64,000 nt of DNA from Omphiscola glabra (GCA_964017045.1 OZ024807.1:15037441-15101440), one strand, 5' to 3'. Counted from the stretch's first letter, positions 1 to 11,365 are shown. Notes: generated by a model from the sequence alone, not told the origin. Numbers and translations: made by a program.

Positions 1-285
1 AAATGGTGACCATCACGTGATGTCACGCCATTTTGAAGATATTTTTATCCCTTCCCTCCCACCATCGCTACAAATTTGTGACACACAAAAATAGACCCCC
101 CCTCCCCCCGTAATGCATCATCAAAAAGTGTCATCAATACTCCTCCCCCCCCCCCCCCCAGAAGGTAAAGTTAGCAGGTAGTCCTTGACCTTTTCTTTGA
201 GATAATTCTACGTATATTTCCAATGATACAGTTACCCTCACCATGACTTTGAGTGTAAAAAAAAGGATGATCAGTCTGCTCTTAC

Positions 286-3200
286 CTTGGAAGAGAGGTG
301 ATGCCTTCCAGATAGAAACAACACCCGAACTGGCGTACTGACCAAAGGACAGCTCTAGGAAGACCATCGGGATGCCCGTGATAAATAACATGATGATAAA
401 TGGAATGAGGAAGGCGCCTGAAACAAAGGGAGATCATTATCAGCAAGAGTAATAATTGCGATGATTCCCCTTTAGCAAGACTTTTGTAAAAACCAATTCA
501 ACACACGCAGCCCAGTGACTATTCAGACTCAATAAAAAGTTGGAAGGGAGTCTGATCAGCAGGGGAATTTACGTGAGTCTTAAATTTGTGTCGTAGCTAG
601 GGGTGGGCTAAGAATTTCTTCCCCAGCCCCCAAACCCTTTTACGATAAAAGAAAACACACAACCCCTGCCCTCTACATAAGGAGTGTCGCTCGGGTCGGA
701 CCACTGAAGTTACACTTTTCAGGTTGCAACTTTTAATATAAAACACATTTTTAATCCAAGTTTTCAAATCTTCACGTGTGTATGTGCTTGAAAAAAAAAT
801 GACATGGGTTCAGAACGAAATGTTCATTGTGTGCATGTTCACTTCCTATTTGATATTTAAAATCTGAGGTTTTAAAAAAAATATGCTAACATGATTATTT
901 CTGTGGTTGAGAAACTTTGTGGAACACCTGAGTCAATGTCAAGTTGTAATTTTCCTAGATTACTCCAACGGCTGTCATAAAGACAAGACAAAAACGAACA
1001 ATAAGAATGTTACGACGGCTGTAAGAAATGCAGTAAACCCATAAAATGTTCCCACCTGGCAACGTTATGTGGGATAATATACAACACACTGTAATTAATC
1101 ATTGCGTCACCGCCACTACCCACCCCTTCTTCAACGCGTGTTATCTGAATTGGTGCATTTAACAAAAAAATAATTAAGTAAAGCATTTATTTAGCTAAAC
1201 ATTTCTCTTTCTCTCATTTTTTAAAAAAAAATTAAATTGTTTTTAAAAATCGTGAAATCTGGAATAGTTGTTTCCCTTTATAAAAGAAAGTTTTCGTTTT
1301 CCTCCCCATTAATTTAATTTTATTTTATTTTAATTTTATTCAATTCAATTTAATTTAATTTTATTTTATTTTATTTAATTATTTTATTTAATTTAAATTA
1401 ATGTAATTTTATTTTATTAAATTAAATTTTTTTCTTCTTATTTTGGGTTCAATTCGTGGCATGGGCTCGATTTTCGGAAGCGCCTTTTTGTTTTGTTTCA
1501 ATTTCCGTTTCACGGTTCACGGTTCAACATATCTTAAATACAATTTCAAATACATTTTCTACTATCATATAACTACACAGAACTCTGATGATTGCTTAAT
1601 CTACCCAGTTTTCAAGGAAACATTGATACCTCTTCTATTCATAAGCAACCACCATCAACCACAATCAACCACAATCAACCACAATCAACCACCATCAACC
1701 ACAATCAACCACCATCAACCTTCATCGGTAACATAAAATTAGGCATTATTGGAGAACAAAAAAACACTTTTTTTTAGTTTAAAAATAAATGAAAGGTTTC
1801 ACTTGATTCCCCGTGATCCCAACCCACCCCCCACCCCAAACCACCCCCTTTTTTTCTTCTTTCTTTTTTAAAAAAAACTTTTGGGTTTCGATTAACAAAA
1901 ACAACGCCCTCTGGGGTATAAAGTGCGCATGGTGTTAAAGCCCAGGTGTTTCTGCTTTAATGGGCTTACATTTTGACCTTTATAAAAAATCAGCACGTGC
2001 CTCATCACACATGTAATCTCCACTGGTCAGTGTCTTTTAATAATGATAACAGTTAATATATATATATTGGCATAATGAAAGTGCAAACGTTGTTGTCATT
2101 AGAATGATGTAGAGACATCAAGGAATTCAGAACCGCTAACTGCAATGGAAAAGTCCCATAACTTCTAACAGGTGATCATGGGAGGGCTTCGGTTCAGGGG
2201 CGCATCTATAACAAATTCTGGAATACCAACCATGTGTGTGCATATAATTTTTGGGGCATGTTTTTAAGGGGGTGAAATGGTTTGGTCCATGGGCTCCATG
2301 TCCGATTAAGCGCCCGTCTGATGGCATTCACGGCACGCGACCCTCCTTAACCACCATTGATACGCCTCTGAATGAGCCCCATGACAGCACCCCATCAGTG
2401 TCTGTTAATGACCCTGATAGAGAAATCATATACGGCAAGTTCGGATTGGCTACACGCGAAAATATTTCAGCCAATCGTCGCGTGCCTACCACGGTAATGA
2501 TCTTAATGCCAAATAAGTAGTCTAGGACCAAATTAGGAAGAAAAGCGATTTGTCTCCTGGCTCAGTCTGTCGACGCGATCATTAGGAGGAATGCCAGGCC
2601 ACGCTTGACCTTTGACCTTCTAAAAAAAATGAAGTCGCTCTCCTCCTAACTACTGTGTATTATAGTATCTAAACTTCACACCTGGTAATGTGTCTCAATG
2701 TGTGTCATCTAAATTATTTTGGTCACTTATTAAAAGTATTTTTTCAAAAAAAGCCTTACTTTGTATTTTGATGTTGGCAACTATGTCTGCTGTTGTTATT
2801 ATAATATATGAACCATACCATAAACAGGTCAATCTACATTGAAAGCAAGAACAAACGTCGAGTAAAACAGACAATGGCTCTAGTTAGAATAGCATGTAAA
2901 GCAGACAATTGCTTTGGATATAAAATCACGTAAAGCAGACAATGGCTCTAGCTATAACATCGTGTAAAGCTGACAATGGCTCTAGTTATAACATCGTGTA
3001 ACGCTGATAATGGCTCTAGTTATAACATCGTGTAACGCTGACAATGGCTCTAGTTATAGTATCATGTAAAGCAGACAATGGCTCTGATTTTAACATCGAC
3101 TAAAGCGGACAATAGCTCTAGTTATAACATCGGGTAAAGCAGACAATAGCTCTAGTTATAACATCGTGTAAAGCAGACAATGATTTTAGTTATAAATTAT

Positions 3201-5853
3201 GTCTGCTAATCACATTCAGGATGAATAAATAAAAAATTAAGATAAAATAAAATAATGATGATAGTTACGATAAGATTAGAATGGAAAAGATTAGATATGG
3301 AAAGATTGCATACTATAACATTAGATATGATAAGATTAGATATGATAAGATTAGATATGATAAGACATTAAGATAACGTTCCTTTTTTCATCCAATGTAT
3401 TTTGGTTACGTTGTACAATTCTTATTTTAGTGTATTCAATAACAGACGATATAAACATTATATTGGGTTGATTTCTAAATGCGTACTGGTAAACAGTGAC
3501 AAGATCCGGTATTATTTTGGATTCCATACAATTATGTCATCCACATTTCTGCAAGTCAAAATTTTCCAAGAATTTCAATGGAAATTTCCGATCCTCCCCT
3601 ATTCACCCCACCCCACAACTGGAGATGGCGATGGTTTGTGCTTTGTAGTGTATGCTTATACTTAGTATGCTTATACTTAGTATGCTTATACTTAGTATGC
3701 GTATACTTAAATTTAGTGATTTTAATGAAACCACGTGTTTCTAGATGTATAAAGTATTTTTTTCCAAACTATAAATAAAAACTTTACTTCGATTGTTGAT
3801 TATACTAATACAAAATGTTAGCATTGTAATTCATTTATTGAGACACTGTTCACAAAGAACATGTGACTAACATATAAATAGCATATGACTAACGTTTGGC
3901 TAGTGTATGACTAGCATATGACTAAAGTTTGACTAGTGTATGACTAGCATATGACTAACGTATGACTAGCATATGAATAGCATATGACTAACGTATGACT
4001 AACATATGACTAACATATGACTAACGTATGACTAGCATATGAATAGCATATGACTAACGTATGACTAACATATGACTAACATATGACTAACGTTTGACTA
4101 ACATATGACTAACATATGACTAACGTTTGACTAACGTATGACTACCATATGACTAACGTATGACTAACATATGAATAACATATGACTAACATATGACTAA
4201 CATATGACTAACATATGACTAGCGTTTGACTAACATATGACTAACGTTTGACTAACATATGACTAACGTTTGACTATGTCGTGCACCCAAGAAACTAAGG
4301 TTCTAAGTTTGTTTGGTCTTATCAGGAGAACGTTGACATTGCATTTTATGTTAGAAATGGGGAAATAAGAGTGACAATCATACGATTTGACATAAACCCG
4401 GCTTATTTGTAAGTTATGGCAAACAACGGGCTTCCATGAATGCAAAATAAGCGTGGTGTATATTCTATTATATGTATTTTGCTTGCGGTTTGGCTGCTTC
4501 CCTTTCCGGATAGCGCTGAAAACTATTCCCGATAACTACGCTAAATGATATTTGTTTAAAATAACGCAATTGCGTTTGGTGCGTAATATTTCCTTTTCTT
4601 TTCGGAAAATGAAATCGTCTCAAATTTGAAGTATGGTGTAATAAGTATTCGGTTTAAAAGTGGTTGTGACATCAGAATATTTAATATAGTTCATGGGCGT
4701 GAAATAAAAAGTGTGCAGTGACGTATCATTGGGGGGGGGGGGGGTAAGGGGGTAGCGAAAACTGGGATTCTTAAATGTGCGTTACTTGAGATCATGTTTT
4801 GTCAAGTAACTTTAGCTGATGGGACGTTCCCGCATTGCTTTCGTCAATTTTTGGCGAGCTATAAATAGTTATTATTATTAAGCCACCATTTGATCAATTT
4901 TTTGGGGCTTTAACGTCTGGAACCAATGCTGAGAAGCAGTTATTGGTCCCTGAAACAAGTTCATTTCTGCCATCATGGTGGGTTTGACAAAGTGTCTCAA
5001 ATAGTTCAACGTAGTGTGCCCCATTGTATGAACCAAGGTTTAATTTAATTATAATCTAATTTCTTTTTTTTTTAAAAAAACAGCACACCGTCGAGTTGAA
5101 TCTCATCTCTCCGGCGACAAAAATACCCCTTCCCACCCTGGGGTGGCGTCAGACGCCCTCTAATTGGATTTCTACAAGTGATTTTTATCGTATCCGGAAA
5201 TTTGATCGAATGAAATTTCGTCGACGGAAAATTTATCGACGGAAATTTGATCGAACGGAAATTTGGTCGAATCGTTTTTTTTTAGTTTATACGTTACAAT
5301 TTTGCGTCAAATTTCTTTTTAAACGCATTATTTTGTTTTACTATATAATATAGTGCGTTCAAAAAGAAATTTGACAAAAATTTTAACGTCTGAACTGAAA
5401 AAAAGATTCGACCAAATTTCCGTTCGATCAAATTACCGTCGATTAATTTTCCGTCGACGAAATTTCTTTCGATCAAATTTCCGGTAACCGATTTTTATAC
5501 CTCGTGAATAATTCAAGAAGCAGCTGAGACGAAACGGTCGCCTAGGAACAGTCGCCCCAAAGACTGCATGGTAGACTCGTCGGCATGGGCTGCCACAACC
5601 GACCCATGCCTCACATCCATTCGCGGCAACTAGGTCAATAATCTTAAACGTTCAACTCACCTCCGCCATTTTTGTAGCAGACGTACGGGAATCTCCAAAC
5701 GTTTCCCAGACCCACGGCGTAGCTGAGGCAGGACAGGACAAAGTCCATCTTTCTGGACCAGTTGCCCCTCGTCTCATCGTCCACATCGACGCCATAACTA
5801 GTCTCTGCGTCACCCGTCTGTTTCATCATTTTTTCTTTGTTGGCGTGCCCCAT
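286..5853 (-). CDS. SLC6-family sodium-coupled transporter, first two coding exons (partial)
   Basis: Two exons of a Na+/Cl--dependent neurotransmitter or amino-acid transporter of the plasma membrane. Exon A is 5661-5853 and exon B is 286-417. The donor at 5660 and acceptor at 418 join in phase 1 and restore the codons for NGGGAFLIP. Exon A encodes a hydrophilic N-terminus, then TM1 with the signature [12 protein letters not shown], whose unwound centre binds Na+ and substrate in LeuT-fold transporters. Exon B encodes TM2 ([18 protein letters not shown]) up to SPLFQ and ends at donor 285, so the other ten or so helices lie left of the window. The ATG at 5853 sits in a strong Kozak context (ACCATGG), but the frame stays open upstream to an acceptor at 5896, so a more upstream start is possible. 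The intron of over 5 kb holds tandem arrays and a MITE. The subtype is unresolved; the TM1-TM2 sequence is closest in feel to glycine/proline-type carriers. Confidence 0.9.
1310..1435. repeat. AT-rich low-complexity tract (TTTTATTTTA / TTTAATTTAA)
   Basis: More than 100 bp made only of A and T, built from slipped 5-mers of the ATTTT and AATTT type. It lies inside the SLC6 intron. No coding potential. Confidence 0.85.
1644..1722. repeat. 10-bp tandem repeat (ATCAACCACA)
   Basis: About seven units of ATCAACCACA/ATCAACCACC in the SLC6 intron. The short ORFs across it (Pro/Thr/Asn-rich) are by-products of the repeat. Confidence 0.9.
2862..3195. repeat. 34-bp minisatellite in the SLC6 intron
   Basis: About ten units of 34 bp containing AAGCAGACAATGGCTCTAG followed by TTATAACATCGTGTA. 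Unit starts at 2900, 2934 and 2968 fix the period. Units differ by a few substitutions, so the array is not freshly amplified. Confidence 0.9.
3270..3364. repeat. Short tandem repeat GATAAGATTAGATAT
   Basis: Irregular copies of a 15-bp purine-rich unit (GATAAGATTAGATAT) shortly after the 34-bp array. Low-complexity DNA in the SLC6 intron. Confidence 0.75.
3648..3706. repeat. 15-bp tandem repeat TATGCTTATACTTAG
   Basis: Nearly four perfect head-to-tail copies of TATGCTTATACTTAG. It explains the repetitive YLVCLYLVC reading frame across it, which is not a gene. Confidence 0.85.
3866..4275. repeat. 11-bp satellite array (CATATGACTAA / CGTATGACTAA)
   Basis: About 37 units of 11 bp alternate irregularly between CATATGACTAA, CGTATGACTAA and CGTTTGACTAA. 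The array lies in the first intron of the SLC6 gene. Because most units carry the self-complementary CATATG, the array is dense in NdeI-type hexamers spaced by about one DNA helical turn. Confidence 0.93.
4555..4860 (+). repeat. Dispersed repeat, family A, copy 1
   Basis: Shares blocks with 11366-11580 (same strand) and 53540-53790 (opposite strand): TGCGTTTGGTGCGTAATAT, CATCAGAATATT, TATAGTTCA..GCGT.AAATAAA, GTGCGTTACTTG, TGTCAAGTAACTTTA and TTGGCGAGCTAT. No ORF or clear terminal repeats. Probably an old non-autonomous transposon or SINE. This copy is interrupted by a G-run near 4731. Confidence 0.7.
5189..5491. mobile_element. Palindromic MITE, family M1, copy 1 (8-bp TSD ATTTTTAT)
   Basis: A 303-bp element starting CGTATCCGGAAATTTGATCG and ending in the near-inverse TTCCGGTAACCG. 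Nearly the whole element folds back: the left arm repeats GGAAATTTGATCGA/GGAAATTTGGTCGA, the right arm repeats the complement, and the centre (near CTATATAATATAG) is an inverted repeat as well. It is flanked by ATTTTTAT at 5181-5188 and 5492-5499, a perfect 8-bp target-site duplication. No transposase ORF. The 8-bp duplication suggests hAT-like or another 8-bp-cutting superfamily, but the termini are not the usual hAT CAG. It lies in the SLC6 intron. Confidence 0.9.
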
Positions 5854-5895
5854 GGTAACGTCGCACTTTGTTTCTTGGTTCTTAAAAACGCAAGC
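5854..5895 (-). other. Probable 5' UTR part of the SLC6 exon, with acceptor
   Basis: Directly upstream of the SLC6 ATG the minus strand reads a pyrimidine-rich tract ending TTTCAG at 5896, a good 3' splice site. This suggests the first coding exon is not the first exon of the transcript. The 14 codons between acceptor and ATG have no stop, so this could also be coding. Confidence 0.5.
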
Positions 5896-7190
5896 CTGAA
5901 ATTAGATCAAAGAGTAGACAAAATTAACGACGTGGGGAGCTGAATGATGTGATATGGTTTATTGGAGACACATGAGGTCAGTCGTAGATAGTTCTTTATA
6001 AGTGAAATCGATTTTTTATATATAAAGTTCCCTGCTTCAGAGATGATGACATGAGGTATTTGAAAATGGTGACACAGGCATTCACAGGCATTCATTTTGG
6101 GCATTCTTTGAGGCGATGTTCCCCACAAACACAAGGATCAGGACTTGAAGATATTGCCTTTAGTCTTTCTAACTTTTTCTGTCCTTCTCTCGCTATGGTT
6201 ATCTTCCTAGCCCGCTTTTCTCTCTCTCTTTCTCTCAACACTCATTCACTCTCTCACTTTCTCTCACTTTCTCTTGCTATCTCTCTCTTTCCCCCCCTCC
6301 CTCTCTCGTTCTCTCTCTCTCGTTCACTCTCTCTGTCTTGATAAAAAAGTCTTTACACTGGCTAAGTTAGGTCAGAGGTCGTATCAGTGACTTGAAATGT
6401 TTATGTTTAAAAAACGAGATGTCTTGGAATATATTAAATTTCACTGTTATTTTGTAACACTATAGGAAGCCTGCCAGTCAATGTCGTTCATGACCCGAGG
6501 TCAGGCTCCAATGTCAAGACTAATACTCCTGAGGTCAGATTCCAATGTCAAGACTGTGATTCTGGATCCACGATTCAAAATCTTATTCCAACAGATGAGT
6601 TTTATCCACAGCGTAAATCAAACTATACAAAAAAAAATTAATTTGATTGCTCCATTAAATAAGGTCACTGCATTGTTTGTTTTTCGACCCAACATCTCCG
6701 CACAACAATCTCTTTCAGTCAGCTGTCGTGTAGGACAAATGTCCTCTACTCACCTTCTAGTTCGTCTGGATATTATTGCCGCGAGCCGTTACACCACATT
6801 CAGACCTTGTGATGACTCCTCATCATAGGAACATCACGGATACATCAGCCAAAGTATCTGCACACACCATTTACCAACAAGGAAGCCACATGACACTGCC
6901 GACTCCCAGTTAACAATACGAGACTCCCATACGCCTATCAATGAAATGACTCTGCTGAAAGTAAACTCTCTAACTCTCTATACTCTCATTCACATTCTTC
7001 TGGGGAAAATTTATTTTAGGACGTGACGCCATGACTTAAAAAAATATCAGTAAGTAAAGTCTAAATTTAGGCGCACTCTTCCCGGAAATAAAATGTATAA
7101 ATACATACATTTTATTGGGAAAATGACGATTTTGATAGGGCCTTACATGTCCGTGTGTATGTAATTCAAACATAAAACTCCATGGAGAAA
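5896..7190. other. Upstream flank of the SLC6 gene, no gene seen
   Basis: No frame here has family-like sequence or consistent splice borders. Near 6490-6560 a short block (CCAATGTCAAGACT) occurs twice, about 40 bp apart. Promoter and upstream exons of the SLC6 gene could lie here, but I cannot point to a specific element. Confidence 0.4.
6212..6335. repeat. CT-rich microsatellite
   Basis: Polypyrimidine stretch built from TCTCTC and CTCTTTC units with small interruptions. It accounts for a Leu/Ser-rich spurious frame. Confidence 0.85.
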
Positions 7191-7456
7191 ATAATACGAC
7201 GGAATCATGATACATCGATCAGATTCAGATAAGCGAACGTATCAGAGATAAGAATAATAGAGTAGATAACCCCTAATCCTAACCCCCAAACCCTAACCCT
7301 AACTCCAACCCGAATGCCTGCTCGTTGGATTCCCTGAGAGTGACGGGACTAGGGCTAGAGTTAGGGAAAACTGCATGGAGAAATCAATACGCGGGAATAA
7401 TGATACATCGATCCGATTAAGATAAACGAACTCATTAGAGATAATAATAGAGTTGA
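7182..7456. repeat. Direct duplication around telomere-like CCCTAA motifs
   Basis: A segment of about 90 bp (CATGGAGAAAATAATACG through GAGATAAGAATAATAGAG) recurs about 190 bp further on with roughly 15% differences. Between the copies lies CCTAATCCTAACCCCCAAAC and then repeated CCCTAA (7265-7300), with AGGGCTAGAGTTAGGG in inverse sense at 7350-7365. This is a degenerate interstitial telomere-like patch. Confidence 0.6.
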
Positions 7457-7858
7457 TAACATGGATTTTTTCAATCGCTATGAATGAATTTTTAAATTAT
7501 TTTTTTAGTAGACGTGGCAACTGTCATCAAAGAGTACTAAGATTTGTTTAATCGCTATGTTAGTGTTTAATATAAAGAAATCATTAACATGTGCAATGAA
7601 TGTTTTTTTCTTAATGCGAATCCTTTACCTGTATTATAAAAATACTTCTAACGTGCTATTTAAATTTTGAAATTATTAGAGACGCCCTTCATGTAGAATG
7701 AGGAACACTGGAGGCATAAACCGAAGAATTTACTTCGTGTATATAATGACAGCAGATTTACAGCAAAATATCTTTACAGCATTAAATACGGATGTGAAAT
7801 TCCTACTGTTTAAGTTAAGACCATCGAGTCATAAATTGTAATATTGAAAATAAAGTTA

Positions 7859-8092
7859 GACTTGGCCAGGGGTGGCCTACTGTAGATTTGGCCAGGGGTG
7901 GCCTACTGTAGACTAGGCCAGGGGTGACCTAATGTAGACTTGGCCAGGGGTGGCCTACTGTAGACTAGGACAGGGGTGGCCTACTGTAGACTAGGCCAGG
8001 GGTAGCCTACTGTTGACCTGGCCAGGGGTGGCCTACTGTAGACTTGGCCAGGGGTGGCCTACTGTAGACTAGGCCAGGGGTGGCCTACTGTC
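7859..8092. repeat. 26-bp minisatellite, nine units
   Basis: Exactly nine 26-bp units, each GACT(T/A)GGCCAGGGGTGG followed by CCTACTGTA. The core GGCCAGGGGTGGCC is partly palindromic. Degraded unit fragments continue to about 8170. Confidence 0.92.
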
Positions 8093-8360
8093 GACTAGTG
8101 CTGACTGACCATGGACTGGGAAAGGGATGGCTGACTATGGACTAGGGCAGGGGTCGCCATCCCTAAACTAGGGATTGGCGGTTGTGTTATTGCATTTAGA
8201 GATAGGCTAGGGCGGTGCTTGGCTCAACGATCACTTCAGTGAGGAGTGGCTCAACGGCTGGGCGGCCGGTGACAGGGCTCGAAAGCTTGACCAGTACATG
8301 CCGTGACCCTTGGTGGAAACTGGCACGGAATAAACTAAGCCTTAAACCACAGAAGAGAAC

Positions 8361-8556
8361 TGACCATTGTCCGACACGTAGCTACCAAAACTGACTCCAC
8401 TCACGTAGGGAGCCAAACTGCCGACCCCGGGGCCTGGCCCCCGAAACAGTCGAATACGGACCATTGTCCAACACGTAGCTACCAAAACTGACTCCACTCA
8501 CGTAGGGAGCCAAACTGCCGACCCCGGGGCCTGGCCCCCGAAACAGTCGAATGCCT
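8361..8556. repeat. 98-bp tandem duplication
   Basis: Two head-to-tail copies start GACCATTGTCC(G/A)ACACGTAGC at 8361 and 8459 with only a few differences. The following block GAATGCCTGCTCGTTGGATT (8549) also occurs at 7311, so this segment has been shuffled locally more than once. Confidence 0.85.
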
Positions 8557-9487
8557 GCTCGTTGGATTCCATGAGAGTGATGGGGCCAATACGGAGACCT
8601 GTGTCAATCTGACCTACGGTGATACCCGCTTGATGATGCTCGCTCGGGGAAAAACTGGTCACGGTCATAAGAGCATAGGTTCGACCCCCACAAGAGAATA
8701 ACATTATATTTAAGGGCGGCCGGCTGTGAACTAGGGACTTTGGGGTTATCGGTTTGAAAATAAATGCTACTAAAAATGTACGGGAAAATATGCAAATAAT
8801 AAACAAGTCATCGCCATTTTATTTTCATGTGTATAATAATGGACAAGCCACCCAAATGTATTTGTATTAAACTCTACGATGTGCATTGTGTGCACACTTT
8901 GTACATTGTGTACATTGGTTGAAGCAATGAAAATGAAAAAAAAATGTTTCTCTTAAATTTAAAACGCTAAGACCTTAAAACTTGTTAACAATAATTACCC
9001 TGGTGTCTGTACTAAACTACAAGTCTGCACCATTGTATGGTAAAAGGACGGATTGGCAAACATCAATTCTTGGGGGGGGGGGGGGGGATAGAAAAGAATG
9101 ACGGAAACTTTTTAATTAACTTGATATTTGCGCAGTGTACTTTTGAAAAAAAAAAGTTTAACTTTTTAAATAAAAGGTTTTATTTCTTTCGTTTAAGTAT
9201 CTCATCGACTTCAAAAGATATTCTGCACTTCGTGTTATTAAGCACTCAAATATAACTATTTTACTATCAATATTTTTAATTTCTAAGTGCAAAAGGTTAC
9301 TTTAAGTTAAAAACTGAACATCTGCAATAATTGAGTACATATAGATAAGATAAACAGAATTCGACGTATTTAATGAAGGCAAGGCATAATGTTTACATGC
9401 ATTATAGGCTATATACAGTCTTGAACTATGACTTCTATAATTATAATATATTTTAAATAAAATCCAACCAATGAAGTAATTCTAGAC

Positions 9488-9684
9488 CAGTGGTTCTCAA
9501 CCTACTTATTGCCGCGACCCCTTAATACAGTCCTTCTTGCTCTGTCGACCCCCAGCCACAAAATTACTTTTACTTCTACTTCATAACTGTAGAGTACATG
9601 TGTTTTCAGGTGGTCTTAGGCGACCCCTGGGAAAGGATCGCGTGACCCCCAAATGGGTCGTGACCCACAGGTTGAGAACCGCTG
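9488..9684. mobile_element. hAT-type MITE (8-bp TSD TTCTAGAC)
   Basis: A 197-bp non-autonomous element with terminal inverted repeats CAGTGGTTCTCAACCT and AGGTTGAGAACCGCTG. It is flanked on both sides by TTCTAGAC (9480-9487 and 9685-9692). The CAGTGGTTCTCAA terminus plus an 8-bp duplication is typical of hAT MITEs. No transposase. Confidence 0.93.
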
Positions 9685-9858
9685 TTCTAGACATTTCTGA
9701 TGACGTAAGGCGCAGTGTAGGAATCCTCTGAGCTCTCGCGACCTAACTGTTGGTTACATTTTACTGGGAAGCAGAAGCGCTGCGAAAGAAACTTAATACG
9801 CGATGACTGAAGCGTTTGTGATTGTAACTTGATATGGAGCTCTGTTGGTGGTCCATGG

Positions 9859-10160
9859 CGTATCCGGAAATTTGATCGACAGAAATTTGGTCGACGGAAA
9901 ATTGATCGACGGAAATTTGATCGAACGGAAATTTGGTCGAATCATTTTTTTTTATTTATACGTTAAAATTTTGCGTCCAATTTCTTTCTGAACGCATTAT
10001 TTTGTTTTACTATATAGTATAGTGCGTTCAAAAAGAAATTTGACGAAAATTTTAACGTCTCGACTAAAAAAAAAAATTCGACCAAATTTCCGTTCGATCA
10101 AATTACCGTCGATCAATTTTCCGTCGACGAAATTTCTTTCGATCAAATTTCCGGTAACCG
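9859..10160. mobile_element. Palindromic MITE, family M1, copy 2 (8-bp TSD GTCCATGG)
   Basis: A 302-bp second copy of the element at 5189-5491, same orientation and closely similar over its full length (CGTATCCGGAAATTTGATCG ... TTCCGGTAACCG). It is flanked by GTCCATGG at 9851-9858 and 10161-10168. Two independent insertions with different perfect duplications define the element ends exactly. Confidence 0.93.
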
Positions 10161-10677
10161 GTCCATGGATAGGGAAGTAAACATCATTCTAGGTTTGCTT
10201 ATTTTTGTGCGGCAGTACAAACGCTAAGCCAGGGTAAACGCAGTGGGTAAGCTTGACAAACTAGTCAATACGTTATCACACTGCGTCTGCTTCACAACGG
10301 CGTCTTCAAGTAGAAGATTGAAGTCTTTAAGAGATGGCATCTCCTCGACAAACGTGTTGACTTATTTGCTTTAACCTACCTACCTAGCATCAAAACGCAG
10401 TAACAAGACCGAGGTTTAAAACAGGCCCAGGTCTAAATTTAACAAAATATACACTGTTGGAATTTTTTGTTTTCTGGGAACGCGTGAGTCAATTTAAATT
10501 TTCCCTACCGCCCCCGAGCTAAACACTGGGAAAACCCAAACTTGCTCCGGCACGTGCATAAATATATATTATGTATACGTCAACAAGATTTTTTTTAAAT
10601 AGGGATGGTGGAGATATCGACAGTCAGGACATTTTATTGGTTCCTGTTATTTTGAGAAACTTCAGAGGCGTAGGCAG

Positions 10678-10843
10678 CAGTGGCGTAGCGAGGGGGGGCA
10701 AGGGGGGCATCATGGCCCGGGCGCTACTCACAAAGGGGCGCCAAATGGTATATTTTACATATAATATTGTATGGTTTTTTAATAGGGGGGGGCGCTAAAA
10801 AGGTATTGTGCCCCGGGCGCGAGTTAAGCTCGCTACGCCACTG
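10678..10843. mobile_element. hAT-type MITE with CAGTGGCGTAGCGAG ends (8-bp TSD GTAGGCAG)
   Basis: A 166-bp element with perfect 15-bp inverted ends CAGTGGCGTAGCGAG / CTCGCTACGCCACTG. The interior is G/C-rich with GGGCGC blocks. GTAGGCAG flanks it at 10670-10677 and 10844-10851. Related ends are widespread in animal genomes. No coding capacity. Confidence 0.93.
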
Positions 10844-10904
10844 GTAGGCAGAAACTGGTGCATAATATTTAAGGTAAGTGCGTTTAGAATATCTGCTCTT
10901 TAAC

Positions 10905-11130
10905 TTTTCTTTACAAATGACATTGTTTTATTAACTTCGATTTTGTTCGTGGGTGGCTGGCTGAGCGGCGGACTGGCGAAATCTTCGTTCGGAAGGCTAA
11001 TTGACCCATTCCACATCAACTTATCGAGCTGAAACTTTGCACATAGACTCGTTTCCGATGACAACACATTTTCAGCCTCAACCCCCAAAATCTGTTTTTC
11101 CTGTTTTTCAAAGGGGAGATAAAATACAAT
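10905..11130 (-). repeat. Dispersed repeat, family B, copy 1
   Basis: Its reverse complement matches 19880-20070: a TTTGAAAAAC.GGAAA block, then GGGGTTG.GG, then GCTCGATA.GTTGA.G, then GTCAATTAGCC. Divergence is considerable and no terminal duplication is visible. Probably an old non-autonomous transposon. Confidence 0.6.
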
Positions 11131-11365
11131 TCCCTATAACTGCGCTAAGCGTCAGTTCACACGTCACATTGTTGTATGAACGCACTATTTATGCGCGGGT
11201 TTTTTTTTTTTGGGGGGGGGGGCGGGGGGGGGGGGGGAAATTGATCAAATAGTAATTTGATAGCTGTGACAAGGCTTCATACACGAACTGCATCAAATGC
11301 TTGAAGGAAAATTTGATCGTGTGAACCGGCCCTTAGAAATGAGATTATTATTTTTTTTTTGTAAA

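Noticed and set aside
8225..8300. tRNA-like promoter boxes (GTGGCTCAACGG and GGGCTCGAAAGC)
   Set aside because: The A-box-like match is fair but the B-box-like match is poor and no cloverleaf could be drawn; too weak to call a tRNA or SINE.
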